A stretch of 64,000 nt of DNA from an uncultured Desulfuromonas sp. (lineage in GTDB: Bacteria; Desulfobacterota; Desulfuromonadia; Desulfuromonadales; Desulfuromonadaceae). Position numbers and translations under genes: made by a program. Below are positions 28,302-36,695 of the stretch, one piece after another (the stretch's first letter is position 1; every line of letters starts with the position of its first letter). The DNA lies in NCBI RefSeq assembly GCF_963678835.1, contig NZ_OY787469.1, forward strand, positions 62,001 to 126,000, in the 5' to 3' direction. The notes under the pieces were generated by a model that worked only from the letters and a program-made list of their open reading frames with translations, did not search any database and was not told the DNA's origin.

Positions 28302-28354
28302 GTGATCGGATGCGACCTGATTGAAACAGCACCGCTGAGCTCGAATAAAATAAC

Positions 28355-28381
28355 GGCCCCGAAGCAACACACTTCGGGGCC
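28355..28381 (-). terminator. Rho-independent terminator of clpB
   Basis: A 10-bp stem (GGCCCCGAAG with CTTCGGGGCC) and 7-base loop, 23 bp after the clpB stop. On the minus strand a T-rich tail (GTTATTTTATT) follows. Confidence 0.88.
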
Positions 28382-28404
28382 ATTCATGTTTCAGCACAGT
28401 CCGA

Positions 28405-31002
28405 TCAAGAGATGTGCAGCGCCAACTCGCCCTGCTCCACACCAACGGCAATGGTACTGTCTTCCAACACCTCACCGGCAATGATCGCCCGCCCAATCCT
28501 CGTTTCCAGCTCATGCTGCAGAAAACGTTTGAGCGGCCGTGCCCCGTAATGGGGATCGTAGGCTCGATCACACACCAGTTGTTTGGCCGCCGCATCCAAT
28601 TGAATGGTGATGCGACGATCGGCAAGACGTTGCTGCAGTTCCGCCACCTGCAGATCAATAATCTGCGCCAGTTGCTCACGCTGTAACGGCTGGAACAACA
28701 CTGTATCATCGACACGGTTGAGGAACTCGGGACGGAAGTTTTGGCGCAACTGGCCCATGACCGCCTGTCGGGTCGTTTCACTGACCTCATCGCCTCCTTC
28801 ATCCTGCAACAAATATTCAGAACCAATGTTCGAGGTCATGATGATCACCGTGTTCTTGAAGTCCACCGTGCGACCATGGGAATCGGTGACCCGGCCGTCG
28901 TCCATAATCTGCAACAGTACGTTGAAGATATCCGGATGGGCCTTTTCAATCTCGTCAAACAACACTACGGAGTAGGGACGACGCCGCACGGCTTCGGTTA
29001 ACTGGCCGCCTTCGTCGTAGCCGACATAGCCGGGAGGCGCACCGACCAGTCGGCTGATGCTGTGTTTCTCCATGTATTCCGACATATCGATACGCACGAT
29101 GTGCTCCTCGCTATCAAACAACGCCGCAGCCAGAGCGCGGGCCAGTTCGGTTTTACCGACTCCGGTGGGGCCGAGGAAAATAAACGACCCCATGGGCCGT
29201 TTCGGATCTTTGATGCCGGCGCGGGCACGAACCACCGCATCGCTGACCAACTGTACCGCTTCGTCCTGACCGATCACCCGTTCATGCAGATGCTCATCCA
29301 GCTTGAGAAGTTTTTCACGTTCACCTTCGAGCATCCGCTCCATGGGGATACCGGTCCAGCGAGCGACAATACCGGCGATTTCGTCGGCACCGACACTTTC
29401 GTGCAACAACCGCTGCCCTTCGGGGCGTTCACTGGCATCTTTCTCCAAATCCACCAGTTGCTGCTCCAGTTGCGGCAAGCGGCCATGGCGGATCTCCGCC
29501 GCAGTATTCAAGTCATAATCGCGCTCTGCCGCAGCCAACTGCAGGTTGGCCTGTTCAATCTGTTCGCGCAATTGCTGGATCTTTTGCAGACCGGCTTTTT
29601 CCACATCCCATTGAGCTCGGAATGAATCGACAATATGCTTCTGCTCCGCCAGTTCCTCCTGTAATGCCTTGAGGCGCTCCTGGCTGGCGGCATCTTTCTC
29701 TTTGACCAGGGCAGCTTCCTCAATCTCCAACTGCATGACACGGCGTGCCGCCGTATCCATGGCCGCCGGCATGGAATCGATCTCGGTACGAACCATGGCG
29801 CAGGCTTCATCGACCAGGTCAATGGCCTTGTCAGGCAGAAACCGTTCGCTGATATAGCGCTGGCTGAGAGTCGCTGCCGCAACCAGCGCTTGGTCCTGAA
29901 TCTTGACACCGTGATGCACTTCAAAACGCTCCTTGAGTCCCCGCAGAATACTGATGCTGTCCTCCACGGTGGGCTGATCAACCATCACCGGTTGAAATCG
30001 GCGCTCTAAGGCGGCATCTTTTTCGATATGGCGACGATACTCATCGAGGGTCGTGGCGCCTATGCAGTGTAGCTCACCGCGCGCCAGCATCGGTTTCAGC
30101 ATGTTGCCGGCGTCCATGGCACCTTCCGTCTTCCCGGCACCAACAATAGTATGCAGCTCATCAATAAACAGCAGGATACGACCATCACTGCTGCGTATCT
30201 CGTTGAGCACCGCCTTGAGACGTTCCTCAAACTCTCCACGGTATTTAGCTCCGGCGATCAAGGCGCCCATGTCGAGGGCAAAGATCGTCTTGTCACGCAT
30301 CCCGTCGGGCACATCGCCGCGCAAGATGCGCTGAGCCAGCCCTTCGACAATGGCGGTTTTACCAACCCCGGGTTCGCCGATCAGCACCGGATTGTTTTTG
30401 GTTTTGCGCGACAGGATACGGATGACCCGACGGATTTCATCATCACGACCGATCACCGGGTCGAGCTTGCCGTCTCGCACTGCGGCCACCAGGTCACGAC
30501 CATATTTTTCCAGCACCTGATAGGTGGATTCAGGATCTTCGCTGGTGACGCGCTGATGGCCACGGACATCGGCCAGCACCTCAAGCAAACGTTTTTTGGT
30601 CAATTGATAACGGGCACACAACTGACCCAGATCCGTTTTTTTATCGTCACTGAACAAGCCAAGCAGCAAGTGCTCAACACTGATGTAGTCGTCTTTAAGA
30701 GCTTCAGCTTCGCGCTGAGCCGCAGTAATGAGCTTATCCAACCGGGATGATAAATAGATATTGTCGTGCCCCGGGCCACTGACCTGAGGACGTTTTTTGA
30801 GGATCAGCTCCAACTGCTGTTGGATGTCGTGCGGTTTGACCGCCAGCTTTTCCAACAGATTCGGCACCAGTCCATCAGGCTGTTGCAACAGCGCCACAAA
30901 CAGATGTTCGGCATCAATTTCAGCGTGGCCACGATCCAGGGCCAATTGTCGCGCCGCCTGCAGGGCTTGCTGGCTGTTACGGGTCACTTGATCTCGTTGC
31001 AT
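28405..31002 (-). CDS. clpB: ATP-dependent chaperone ClpB
   Basis: An 865-residue hexameric disaggregase that works with DnaK to rescue aggregated proteins. It has an N-terminal repeat domain (about 1-145), the first AAA+ module ([15 protein letters not shown] near 206), a long coiled-coil middle domain (about 405-525) that separates ClpB from ClpA/C, and the second AAA+ module ([15 protein letters not shown] near 605; [10 protein letters not shown]). Two adjacent ATG codons lie at the start; the second (31002) has better spacing from AAGGAG. No CIRCE site precedes it, so it is probably not in the HrcA regulon here. Confidence 0.96.
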   Translation of the reverse strand: MQRDQVTRNSQQALQAARQLALDRGHAEIDAEHLFVALLQQPDGLVPNLLEKLAVKPHDIQQQLELILKKRPQVSGPGHDNIYLSSRLDKLITAAQREAEALKDDYISVEHLLLGLFSDDKKTDLGQLCARYQLTKKRLLEVLADVRGHQRVTSEDPESTYQVLEKYGRDLVAAVRDGKLDPVIGRDDEIRRVIRILSRKTKNNPVLIGEPGVGKTAIVEGLAQRILRGDVPDGMRDKTIFALDMGALIAGAKYRGEFEERLKAVLNEIRSSDGRILLFIDELHTIVGAGKTEGAMDAGNMLKPMLARGELHCIGATTLDEYRRHIEKDAALERRFQPVMVDQPTVEDSISILRGLKERFEVHHGVKIQDQALVAAATLSQRYISERFLPDKAIDLVDEACAMVRTEIDSMPAAMDTAARRVMQLEIEEAALVKEKDAASQERLKALQEELAEQKHIVDSFRAQWDVEKAGLQKIQQLREQIEQANLQLAAAERDYDLNTAAEIRHGRLPQLEQQLVDLEKDASERPEGQRLLHESVGADEIAGIVARWTGIPMERMLEGEREKLLKLDEHLHERVIGQDEAVQLVSDAVVRARAGIKDPKRPMGSFIFLGPTGVGKTELARALAAALFDSEEHIVRIDMSEYMEKHSISRLVGAPPGYVGYDEGGQLTEAVRRRPYSVVLFDEIEKAHPDIFNVLLQIMDDGRVTDSHGRTVDFKNTVIIMTSNIGSEYLLQDEGGDEVSETTRQAVMGQLRQNFRPEFLNRVDDTVLFQPLQREQLAQIIDLQVAELQQRLADRRITIQLDAAAKQLVCDRAYDPHYGARPLKRFLQHELETRIGRAIIAGEVLEDSTIAVGVEQGELALHIS

Positions 31003-31093
31003 CATAAACTCCTTTCCCACATGCTTACAGTTCACGGCCAGATGGCCACAGCCGTTTCAGTGGCTGAAAACTGTTTTGTATGCACACTAACTA

Positions 31094-31109
31094 TACAAGG
31101 GTTGTGCCA
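31094..31109 (-). promoter_or_regulatory. Possible sigma-54-type promoter of clpB
   Basis: On the minus strand TGGCAC (31104-31109), then AACCC, then TTGTA: the GG and GT doublets are 10 bp apart, as in sigma-54 promoters, but the -12 element is GT instead of GC. An overlapping TATAGT could be a sigma-70 -10 element. About 90 bp before clpB. Confidence 0.35.
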
Positions 31110-31174
31110 TAAAAAAATGCTTTTAAATTCTAGGCTGTTAGGGAAATTGATGTACGCCGAGTACTCTGGAAGGT

Positions 31175-31221
31175 GTTGCATCCGACTGTCAGCGCGACAG
31201 CCGCAACGTTGCAGATGCAAC
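31175..31221. repeat. Nested inverted repeats upstream of clpB
   Basis: Outer arms GTTGCATC (31175-31182) and GATGCAAC (31214-31221) enclose a second hairpin CTGTC-AGCGC-GACAG (31186-31200) and the sequence GCAACGTTGC. It lies between the sigma-54 activator gene and the clpB promoter region, and could be a terminator without T-run or a protein-binding site. Confidence 0.5.
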
Positions 31222-31266
31222 AAAGCAACACCAAAGAAAATGGGTGTGGCAGGAAAAACGGTTGGA

Positions 31267-32646
31267 TTATCCCAGATCGTCCCGATCCAGTTTGAGCTTT
31301 TTCAGATAACGATAGAGCGTTGCACGATGGACCCCCAGCTTCCTGGCTGCCGCACTGATATTGCCGTCACAGTCCTCATAGGCGCTGCGTATGGCCTGTT
31401 CCGTCAGTTCTTCCGCGGGCTTTGACACCGTCGGAGCGGGGCGGGGTACTGGATCATAGGGCGTGATCAAAGCCGGTTCTTCGCGGGGTGGAGACTCATC
31501 CCAACGATCTTGAACAAAACTCTGCCGCTCATGCACCCATTCACTGAAGGCCCGCGCGCCGATAACCGGGGCATGATTCTCGACAAACACCCGCTCCATC
31601 ACATTGCGCAATTCGCGAATATTGCCCGGCCACAGATAGGATTGCAGCAACTCCATCGCTTCCGGGGTCAAGCGCTCAACACGCCGTCCATAGCTGTCAC
31701 TGAAACGACGCAGAAACCGTTTGACGAGCAGCGGAATATCGTCGCGCCGCTCGCGCAACGGCGGCAGATGAATGCGCAACACACTGATGCGATGGTACAG
31801 ATCACTGCGAAAACGGTTCTGGCCGACAGCCTTTTCCAGCCCGACGTTGGTGGCACAGATAATCCGCACATCAATGGGTAAAACCCGTTCCGAGCCAACT
31901 GGCTCCACTTGCCGTTCTTCGAGCACCCGCAACAACCGGGTCTGGGTATGCAACGGCATATCCCCAATTTCATCGAGAAACAGACTGCCGCCATTGGCCC
32001 GCTCAAAACGCCCGCGATGGCTGCGAATCGCCCCGGTAAACGCCCCTTTTTCATGGCCGAATAACTCGGACTCCAACAGATCCTCACTGATGGCACTACA
32101 GTTCAGTGCGATATACGGACCTTGACGGCGTTCGCTCTCGTCATGAATGGCCCGGGCCACCAGTTCCTTACCTGTGCCGGTTTCGCCGGTAATCACGACT
32201 GCAGCATCCGAGGCCGCGTAGAGGCGAATTTTACGAAACACCTCCTGCATGGCAACGCTGCGCCCAACCAAGTCATGAAAGGCCTCATCGTCATCACCAC
32301 CAGCGCTAACCGGTTGCAGATATAGCTCGACGCTGTGCGTACGATAGTCCTGACTCAGGCCGCCATCGGCAAGCGCGGCGATAAAACGGTGCCCTTCGGG
32401 AAATTCAAGAGGAATATTCTGCAGGGGTTGACGGGAAGAGAGGACCTCCTCAACCAGAGGAATCAATTGAGGTCGCACGCCGGACAGTGCCCGCTCAACC
32501 ATGGTACCCGGGCAAATCGGATGCCCCAACAAAGCGCTAAGCTGTGGGCTGACCCGGGCAATCGTCCAGGGGCCTCCCAGCGCTCCATGGAGCACCAGAT
32601 CCGGTGTAACCATTGGCAAATGGGTGACGTCGTGCATATCCATCAT
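31267..32646 (-). CDS. Sigma-54-dependent transcriptional activator, Fis-type HTH
   Basis: A 459-residue enhancer-binding protein. The N-terminal 125 residues look PAS-like rather than a phosphorylatable receiver. The AAA+ domain has Walker A GETGTGKE (about 152), the sigma-54 contact loop GAFTGA (about 200), Walker B FLDEIGD and the R-finger region. A proline-rich linker leads to a Fis-type helix-turn-helix (NISAAARKLGVHRATLYRYL) at the C-terminus. Its start overlaps the stop of the PAS-GGDEF-EAL gene as ATGA, so the pair is translationally coupled and probably works in one signalling path. Targets are unknown; the sigma-54-like site before clpB is a candidate. Confidence 0.94.
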   Translation of the reverse strand: MMDMHDVTHLPMVTPDLVLHGALGGPWTIARVSPQLSALLGHPICPGTMVERALSGVRPQLIPLVEEVLSSRQPLQNIPLEFPEGHRFIAALADGGLSQDYRTHSVELYLQPVSAGGDDDEAFHDLVGRSVAMQEVFRKIRLYAASDAAVVITGETGTGKELVARAIHDESERRQGPYIALNCSAISEDLLESELFGHEKGAFTGAIRSHRGRFERANGGSLFLDEIGDMPLHTQTRLLRVLEERQVEPVGSERVLPIDVRIICATNVGLEKAVGQNRFRSDLYHRISVLRIHLPPLRERRDDIPLLVKRFLRRFSDSYGRRVERLTPEAMELLQSYLWPGNIRELRNVMERVFVENHAPVIGARAFSEWVHERQSFVQDRWDESPPREEPALITPYDPVPRPAPTVSKPAEELTEQAIRSAYEDCDGNISAAARKLGVHRATLYRYLKKLKLDRDDLG

Positions 32647-35324
32647 GATCCGGTTTTTCGCCTGTTCTGCTGCAGATAGCGGGTAAAGTCATCCGCCGGC
32701 ATCGGCCGCGCCACCACGTAGCCCTGGATCTCATCGCAGCCGCGTTGGCGCATAAACTCAAGTTGATCTGTGGTTTCGACTCCTTCGGCAACCACATTGA
32801 GACGCAAGCCATGGGCCAAAGCGATAATCGCCTCAACAATAATCGCATCATCAGGATCCACATTGAGATCTTTGACAAAGCTGCGATCAATTTTCAGCCG
32901 GTCAATAGGGAAATGCTTCAGGTAGCTCAGCGATGAGTAGCCGGTACCAAAATCATCAATGGACAGATGATTGCCCAGAGTACGCAACTTGTTGAGGATC
33001 GTGCGTGCCAGCTCCGGTCGCTCCATCAGCAGGCTTTCCGTCAGCTCCAACTCAAGCAAATGAGACGGCAGACCGGTCTCCTTTAGAACCCTGTCGACAA
33101 TATCCGGCAAATCACTGCGAAATTGCCGTGCCGACAGGTTGACGGCAACGCGCAAGTCGGTATAGCCCTGATCATACCATTGTCGTGCGTGGCGGCAGGC
33201 TTCGGCGATAACCCATCCACCGATATCCAAAATCAGATCCGACTCTTCGGCCACCGGGATAAACACCACCGGGGAGATCTGCCCTTTCGTGGCATGGTTC
33301 CAGCGCAACAACGCTTCAGCACCGACCACATGACCTTCTTCCAAATCAATTTGCGGCTGGAAATAAAGTTCCAGCTCGTTACGGGCCAGGGCACGATGCA
33401 GATCGGAGTCGAGGAACAGGCGCTCAAAGGCCCGCTCATTCATATCCGGTGAGTAAAATTGATAGAGATTGCGCCCGGTCTCCTTGGCCTGATACATGGC
33501 GGTATCCGCATGTTTGAGCAGCAGATCCACCTCATCGGCGTCAGTAGGATACACGGAAATCCCTAAACTGCCGGTGCTGACCAGATCGTGGCCATCGATC
33601 GTCACCGGCTCGGCAAGCAGATCGAGAACCTTCCCAGCAGCTGTGACAATATCGTTTTGTGACTTAACCCCGGTAATCAGGATAACAAATTCATCGCCGC
33701 CCATCCGCGCCACACTGTCGCCCTGACGCAAATGCTCTTTGAGGCGCTGCGAGACCAACCTTAGCATCTGATCGCCACAACCTATGCCCAACGAGTCGTT
33801 GATCTTTTTAAAGTGGTCCAGGTCCAGGGCCAGAACACCGACCAGTGTCCGAGAACGTTGTGCTTGAGCAATGGCCTGCTGCAGGCGGTCCTTGATCAGA
33901 GCGCGGTTGGGCAGACCGGTCAACGTGTCGTAATAAGCTAGGCGTTCAATCTCCTGTTGGGCTTTTTTGCTGGCCGTGACATCGTTGATGATACAGGCAA
34001 AGCGATCCTTCTCTGGGCGCGATACGGAAACATGAAACACCTTTTCGAGTTTCGCCAGCGGCAGTTCATACTCTTTGGGCATCCCATATTTGACTACTTC
34101 GTCGAGGATGTGAATATAGGGCGGTGCGCCGCCATAGAACTCAGAAGCACGTTGACCGACCAGATTCTCGCTGGACACCTCCAGCATCTCGGTAAACGCC
34201 CGGTTGACATCTTGCAGAATATAATCACAGGCCACACCGTGATCATCGTAAACCAGCTCACCAATGGCAACACCCTCTCGCATGGCCGTGTACAATGAAC
34301 GATAGCGCTGCTCGCTTTCACGCAGGGCCTGCTCCGCCAGTTTACGTGCCTGAATATCAATAAAACTCTCAAGGATAAACGGCTTGCCGTTGAGCTCGAT
34401 AATCGTTGCAGTTTTCAGAATGGGAATCTTTTTCCCGCGATTATTGATCAGAATTCGGTCAGAGTTGTCGATCACCTGTTTCAGGTCCGTCAGCGGGCAC
34501 TGTCCCGACGAGGAGGGACAGATATAACGATGGCAGATTGCACCAATGATCTGGTCAGGGGAATCACCAATCAACTGTGCCGCCATGTGATTGACATCGA
34601 CAATGCGATGCGTTTCCGGATCGATAATCAGAATCCCGGCCATCATGGTGTTGAGAATTTCCGTCAGGCGGGTCTCCGCCTCAACCAGGGAATTCTCAGT
34701 TTTCTTGCGCTCGGTAATATCGCTGAAGATCAACACATAAAACGAAACCTGGCCGTTGCTGTTGCGTACCGGTGTGGCCACCAGTGAATACCAAGCATCA
34801 TGAAAAGCGATCTCAACAACCAGTTTTCCCTGGCGACAGTTCACCAACTCGCTAAGGAAGTTTTCACTCAGCAGGCTACGACAATCGGGAATCGCCTGCT
34901 CAAGATGACAGCCCAGTGCCCTTTCAGTGTCAACAGCAAACCGTGCGACGGCCATCGGGTTGCAGGAATGCAGTTGCAACTCATCGTTGAGAACGAGAAT
35001 TGCAGCGCCGGTGGCGTTAAAAATTGCCTTGAGTTCGTCGCGCGCCACAACAAGATCATTATTGGTTTCTTTGAGATGATCGAGAACCTGAGAAAAGCTT
35101 TCAGCAATAATACCGATGGGGTCAAGAGCAAGCAGGGTGGCATCGTCCAGCTCTTCCTGACGTAACGGCAGCGTGCCCATGATTTTAAGCAACTGATCGA
35201 TCTTAGCGCGAACGTAACCAATCACGTCCTGCTCCAGTTGCAACAGACGCTTCTGTTCCTGCTTTAAATGTTCAAGCTGTTGATGAAGCGTGTTGTTGTC
35301 CAACTGCAGATCCCCGCCATCCAT
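32643..35324 (-). CDS. Multi-PAS GGDEF-EAL protein (c-di-GMP turnover)
   Basis: An 893-residue protein without membrane helices. A coiled-coil-like N-terminus (about 1-95) is followed by three PAS domains (about 100-205, 220-330, 345-450), a GGDEF domain (MGGDEFVILI near 540, REVIEWED inhibitory RxxD as RQGD five residues before) and an EAL domain (AEALLRW near 668; [27 protein letters not shown] near 800). Both catalytic motifs look intact. The second PAS carries an unusual cysteine cluster (CHRYICPSSSGQCPLTD), possibly a metal or redox site. It lies 13 bp after tusA and overlaps the sigma-54 activator by 4 bp. Confidence 0.93.
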   Translation of the reverse strand: MDGGDLQLDNNTLHQQLEHLKQEQKRLLQLEQDVIGYVRAKIDQLLKIMGTLPLRQEELDDATLLALDPIGIIAESFSQVLDHLKETNNDLVVARDELKAIFNATGAAILVLNDELQLHSCNPMAVARFAVDTERALGCHLEQAIPDCRSLLSENFLSELVNCRQGKLVVEIAFHDAWYSLVATPVRNSNGQVSFYVLIFSDITERKKTENSLVEAETRLTEILNTMMAGILIIDPETHRIVDVNHMAAQLIGDSPDQIIGAICHRYICPSSSGQCPLTDLKQVIDNSDRILINNRGKKIPILKTATIIELNGKPFILESFIDIQARKLAEQALRESEQRYRSLYTAMREGVAIGELVYDDHGVACDYILQDVNRAFTEMLEVSSENLVGQRASEFYGGAPPYIHILDEVVKYGMPKEYELPLAKLEKVFHVSVSRPEKDRFACIINDVTASKKAQQEIERLAYYDTLTGLPNRALIKDRLQQAIAQAQRSRTLVGVLALDLDHFKKINDSLGIGCGDQMLRLVSQRLKEHLRQGDSVARMGGDEFVILITGVKSQNDIVTAAGKVLDLLAEPVTIDGHDLVSTGSLGISVYPTDADEVDLLLKHADTAMYQAKETGRNLYQFYSPDMNERAFERLFLDSDLHRALARNELELYFQPQIDLEEGHVVGAEALLRWNHATKGQISPVVFIPVAEESDLILDIGGWVIAEACRHARQWYDQGYTDLRVAVNLSARQFRSDLPDIVDRVLKETGLPSHLLELELTESLLMERPELARTILNKLRTLGNHLSIDDFGTGYSSLSYLKHFPIDRLKIDRSFVKDLNVDPDDAIIVEAIIALAHGLRLNVVAEGVETTDQLEFMRQRGCDEIQGYVVARPMPADDFTRYLQQNRRKTGS

Positions 35325-35337
35325 GATGTTTTGTGGG

Positions 35338-35577
35338 TTACCTTGTAAAAATACGGATCAAGTAACATCCACCTTTTTTGCTGATATCGACCTGATAGCC
35401 CATGTTCTCTACGGCCGAGGGAATGGTTCTCGTCGCGTCACGCGCATCGGTGAGGATCACTAATTCGCAGCGCCCCTGCTTGAGTTGCTCTCGATGCCGG
35501 TTGATCTCTTTGAGTGCCGTCAACAATGCCGAAGGACAAATCTGTCCACAAATATCAAATTCTATCGTCTTCATCAT
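35338..35577 (-). CDS. TusA-family sulfur carrier
   Basis: A 79-residue protein of the TusA/YedF (SirA-like) family, small cytoplasmic sulfur carriers. The active-site motif CGQICPSALLTALKEI near the start holds the conserved catalytic cysteine before proline, and the C-terminal GGCYLIRI strand is typical. It follows the YeeE/YedE transporter by 8 bp; this pairing is well known and suggests that imported thiosulfate or a related sulfur compound is passed as persulfide. Two ATG codons lie at the start. Confidence 0.9.
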   Translation of the reverse strand: MMKTIEFDICGQICPSALLTALKEINRHREQLKQGRCELVILTDARDATRTIPSAVENMGYQVDISKKGGCYLIRIFTR

Positions 35578-35585
35578 TGATCAAC

Positions 35586-36689
35586 CTAGGACAAGCGCAA
35601 CAACAGAAACTTGCTGCCCAGCCACACACCGGGAAGCAAACCCAGTACAAATAAGAACGAATTCCATGCCAGAAAAGGCACCCCTCCCATCACATGCCAA
35701 ACATTGCACCCCGGCGCCAGCCGCGCACCGAGACCGACCAACACACCGCCGACAATTGACATTCCATAGTGTATTTTCGGCACTCGATAAAGCCAATGGA
35801 ATTCACCGACGCGCTTTGCCGAAAAGAACGCCCCTGTCAATATACCTAGAATAACAGACAGTTGCAAAGCAGCAATTGCGTCCAGTTGCGGCCCCGCACC
35901 GCCTGAAACCACCTGATCCATCAGTGGCGGAATGTAATTGAGTCCCTTGCCGGCAAAATAGGCGGTCGCTGCAACATGCTCCGGAAGAACCAGCTGCTCA
36001 ACCCACGCCCCCATTTTGACGTACATGGTGGTAATACCGATGGGCATGCCGGTAAAAATGCACAGCACCACCGTCAAAACGGCCAGCCCTGCGGCTGTTT
36101 TCCACGGCTGGATATAGCCCTCAGCGTGTGCCGGAACCACCAGTTTTTTTGTTCGCTGCCAAAAGGTCACACCCCACAGCCATAAGGCGAGCAGCGGTGC
36201 ACTGATCCACCACGAGGGGATGCCGAGGGAGCCGGGAACCGTCACCTGTTGCGTCAGCGTCCAGCTCGCCGTCAATTGCTTCCACCATGGGGCTATTTCC
36301 GCATAGAGAGTCGCGCCGGTGATCATGGAGAGAAGCGCGCACAGACCGAGCACATTTCCCGCTCCGGTTTTATACAGACACCCCACCACGCAACTGCCGG
36401 TCAATACCATACCGAAGCCAAACACACAGCCGCCGACCATACTACTTAAATTTGCTGTTTTCATGAGAGGAGGGGGGTCATAACTCAACCCGCCTCCCAA
36501 ACGAGCCAGCTCCAGCAATAGCAGGGTTAAGCCCAGTTGCAGGATAAGAAAACGCAGCATGCTGCCCTGGCGAAAAAGAAACAGGTCGCGAAACATTGCA
36601 ACCATGCAGTAATCGGAACGAAACATCAGATGTCCGGCCAACAGTCCGACCACTCCACCGGTGATAATAATCAGTCCATAACTAGCCAT
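35586..36689 (-). CDS. YeeE/YedE-family sulfur transporter
   Basis: A 367-residue inner-membrane protein of about nine to ten helices. It has the internal pseudo-repeat and cysteine-bearing motifs of the family: FRSDYCMVAMFRD, LTGSCVVGCLYKTGAGN and GARLAPGCNVWHVMGG. In TsuA (YeeE) these cysteines relay thiosulfate across the membrane; some YedE members are linked to selenium use. The GTG at 36695 is a possible alternative start, but the ATG at 36689 lies after an AGGTG. It is directly followed by the TusA gene and directly preceded (no gap) by the LpoA-like gene. Confidence 0.92.
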   Translation of the reverse strand: MASYGLIIITGGVVGLLAGHLMFRSDYCMVAMFRDLFLFRQGSMLRFLILQLGLTLLLLELARLGGGLSYDPPPLMKTANLSSMVGGCVFGFGMVLTGSCVVGCLYKTGAGNVLGLCALLSMITGATLYAEIAPWWKQLTASWTLTQQVTVPGSLGIPSWWISAPLLALWLWGVTFWQRTKKLVVPAHAEGYIQPWKTAAGLAVLTVVLCIFTGMPIGITTMYVKMGAWVEQLVLPEHVAATAYFAGKGLNYIPPLMDQVVSGGAGPQLDAIAALQLSVILGILTGAFFSAKRVGEFHWLYRVPKIHYGMSIVGGVLVGLGARLAPGCNVWHVMGGVPFLAWNSFLFVLGLLPGVWLGSKFLLLRLS

Positions 36690-36695
36690 AGGCAC

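Noticed and set aside
26190..28484. Many overlapping open frames of 60-190 codons in the repeat array on both strands
   Set aside because: They recur because the DNA repeats, lack ribosome-binding sites, and change length between units. The GC-rich hairpins give Arg/Ala/Pro-rich nonsense peptides.
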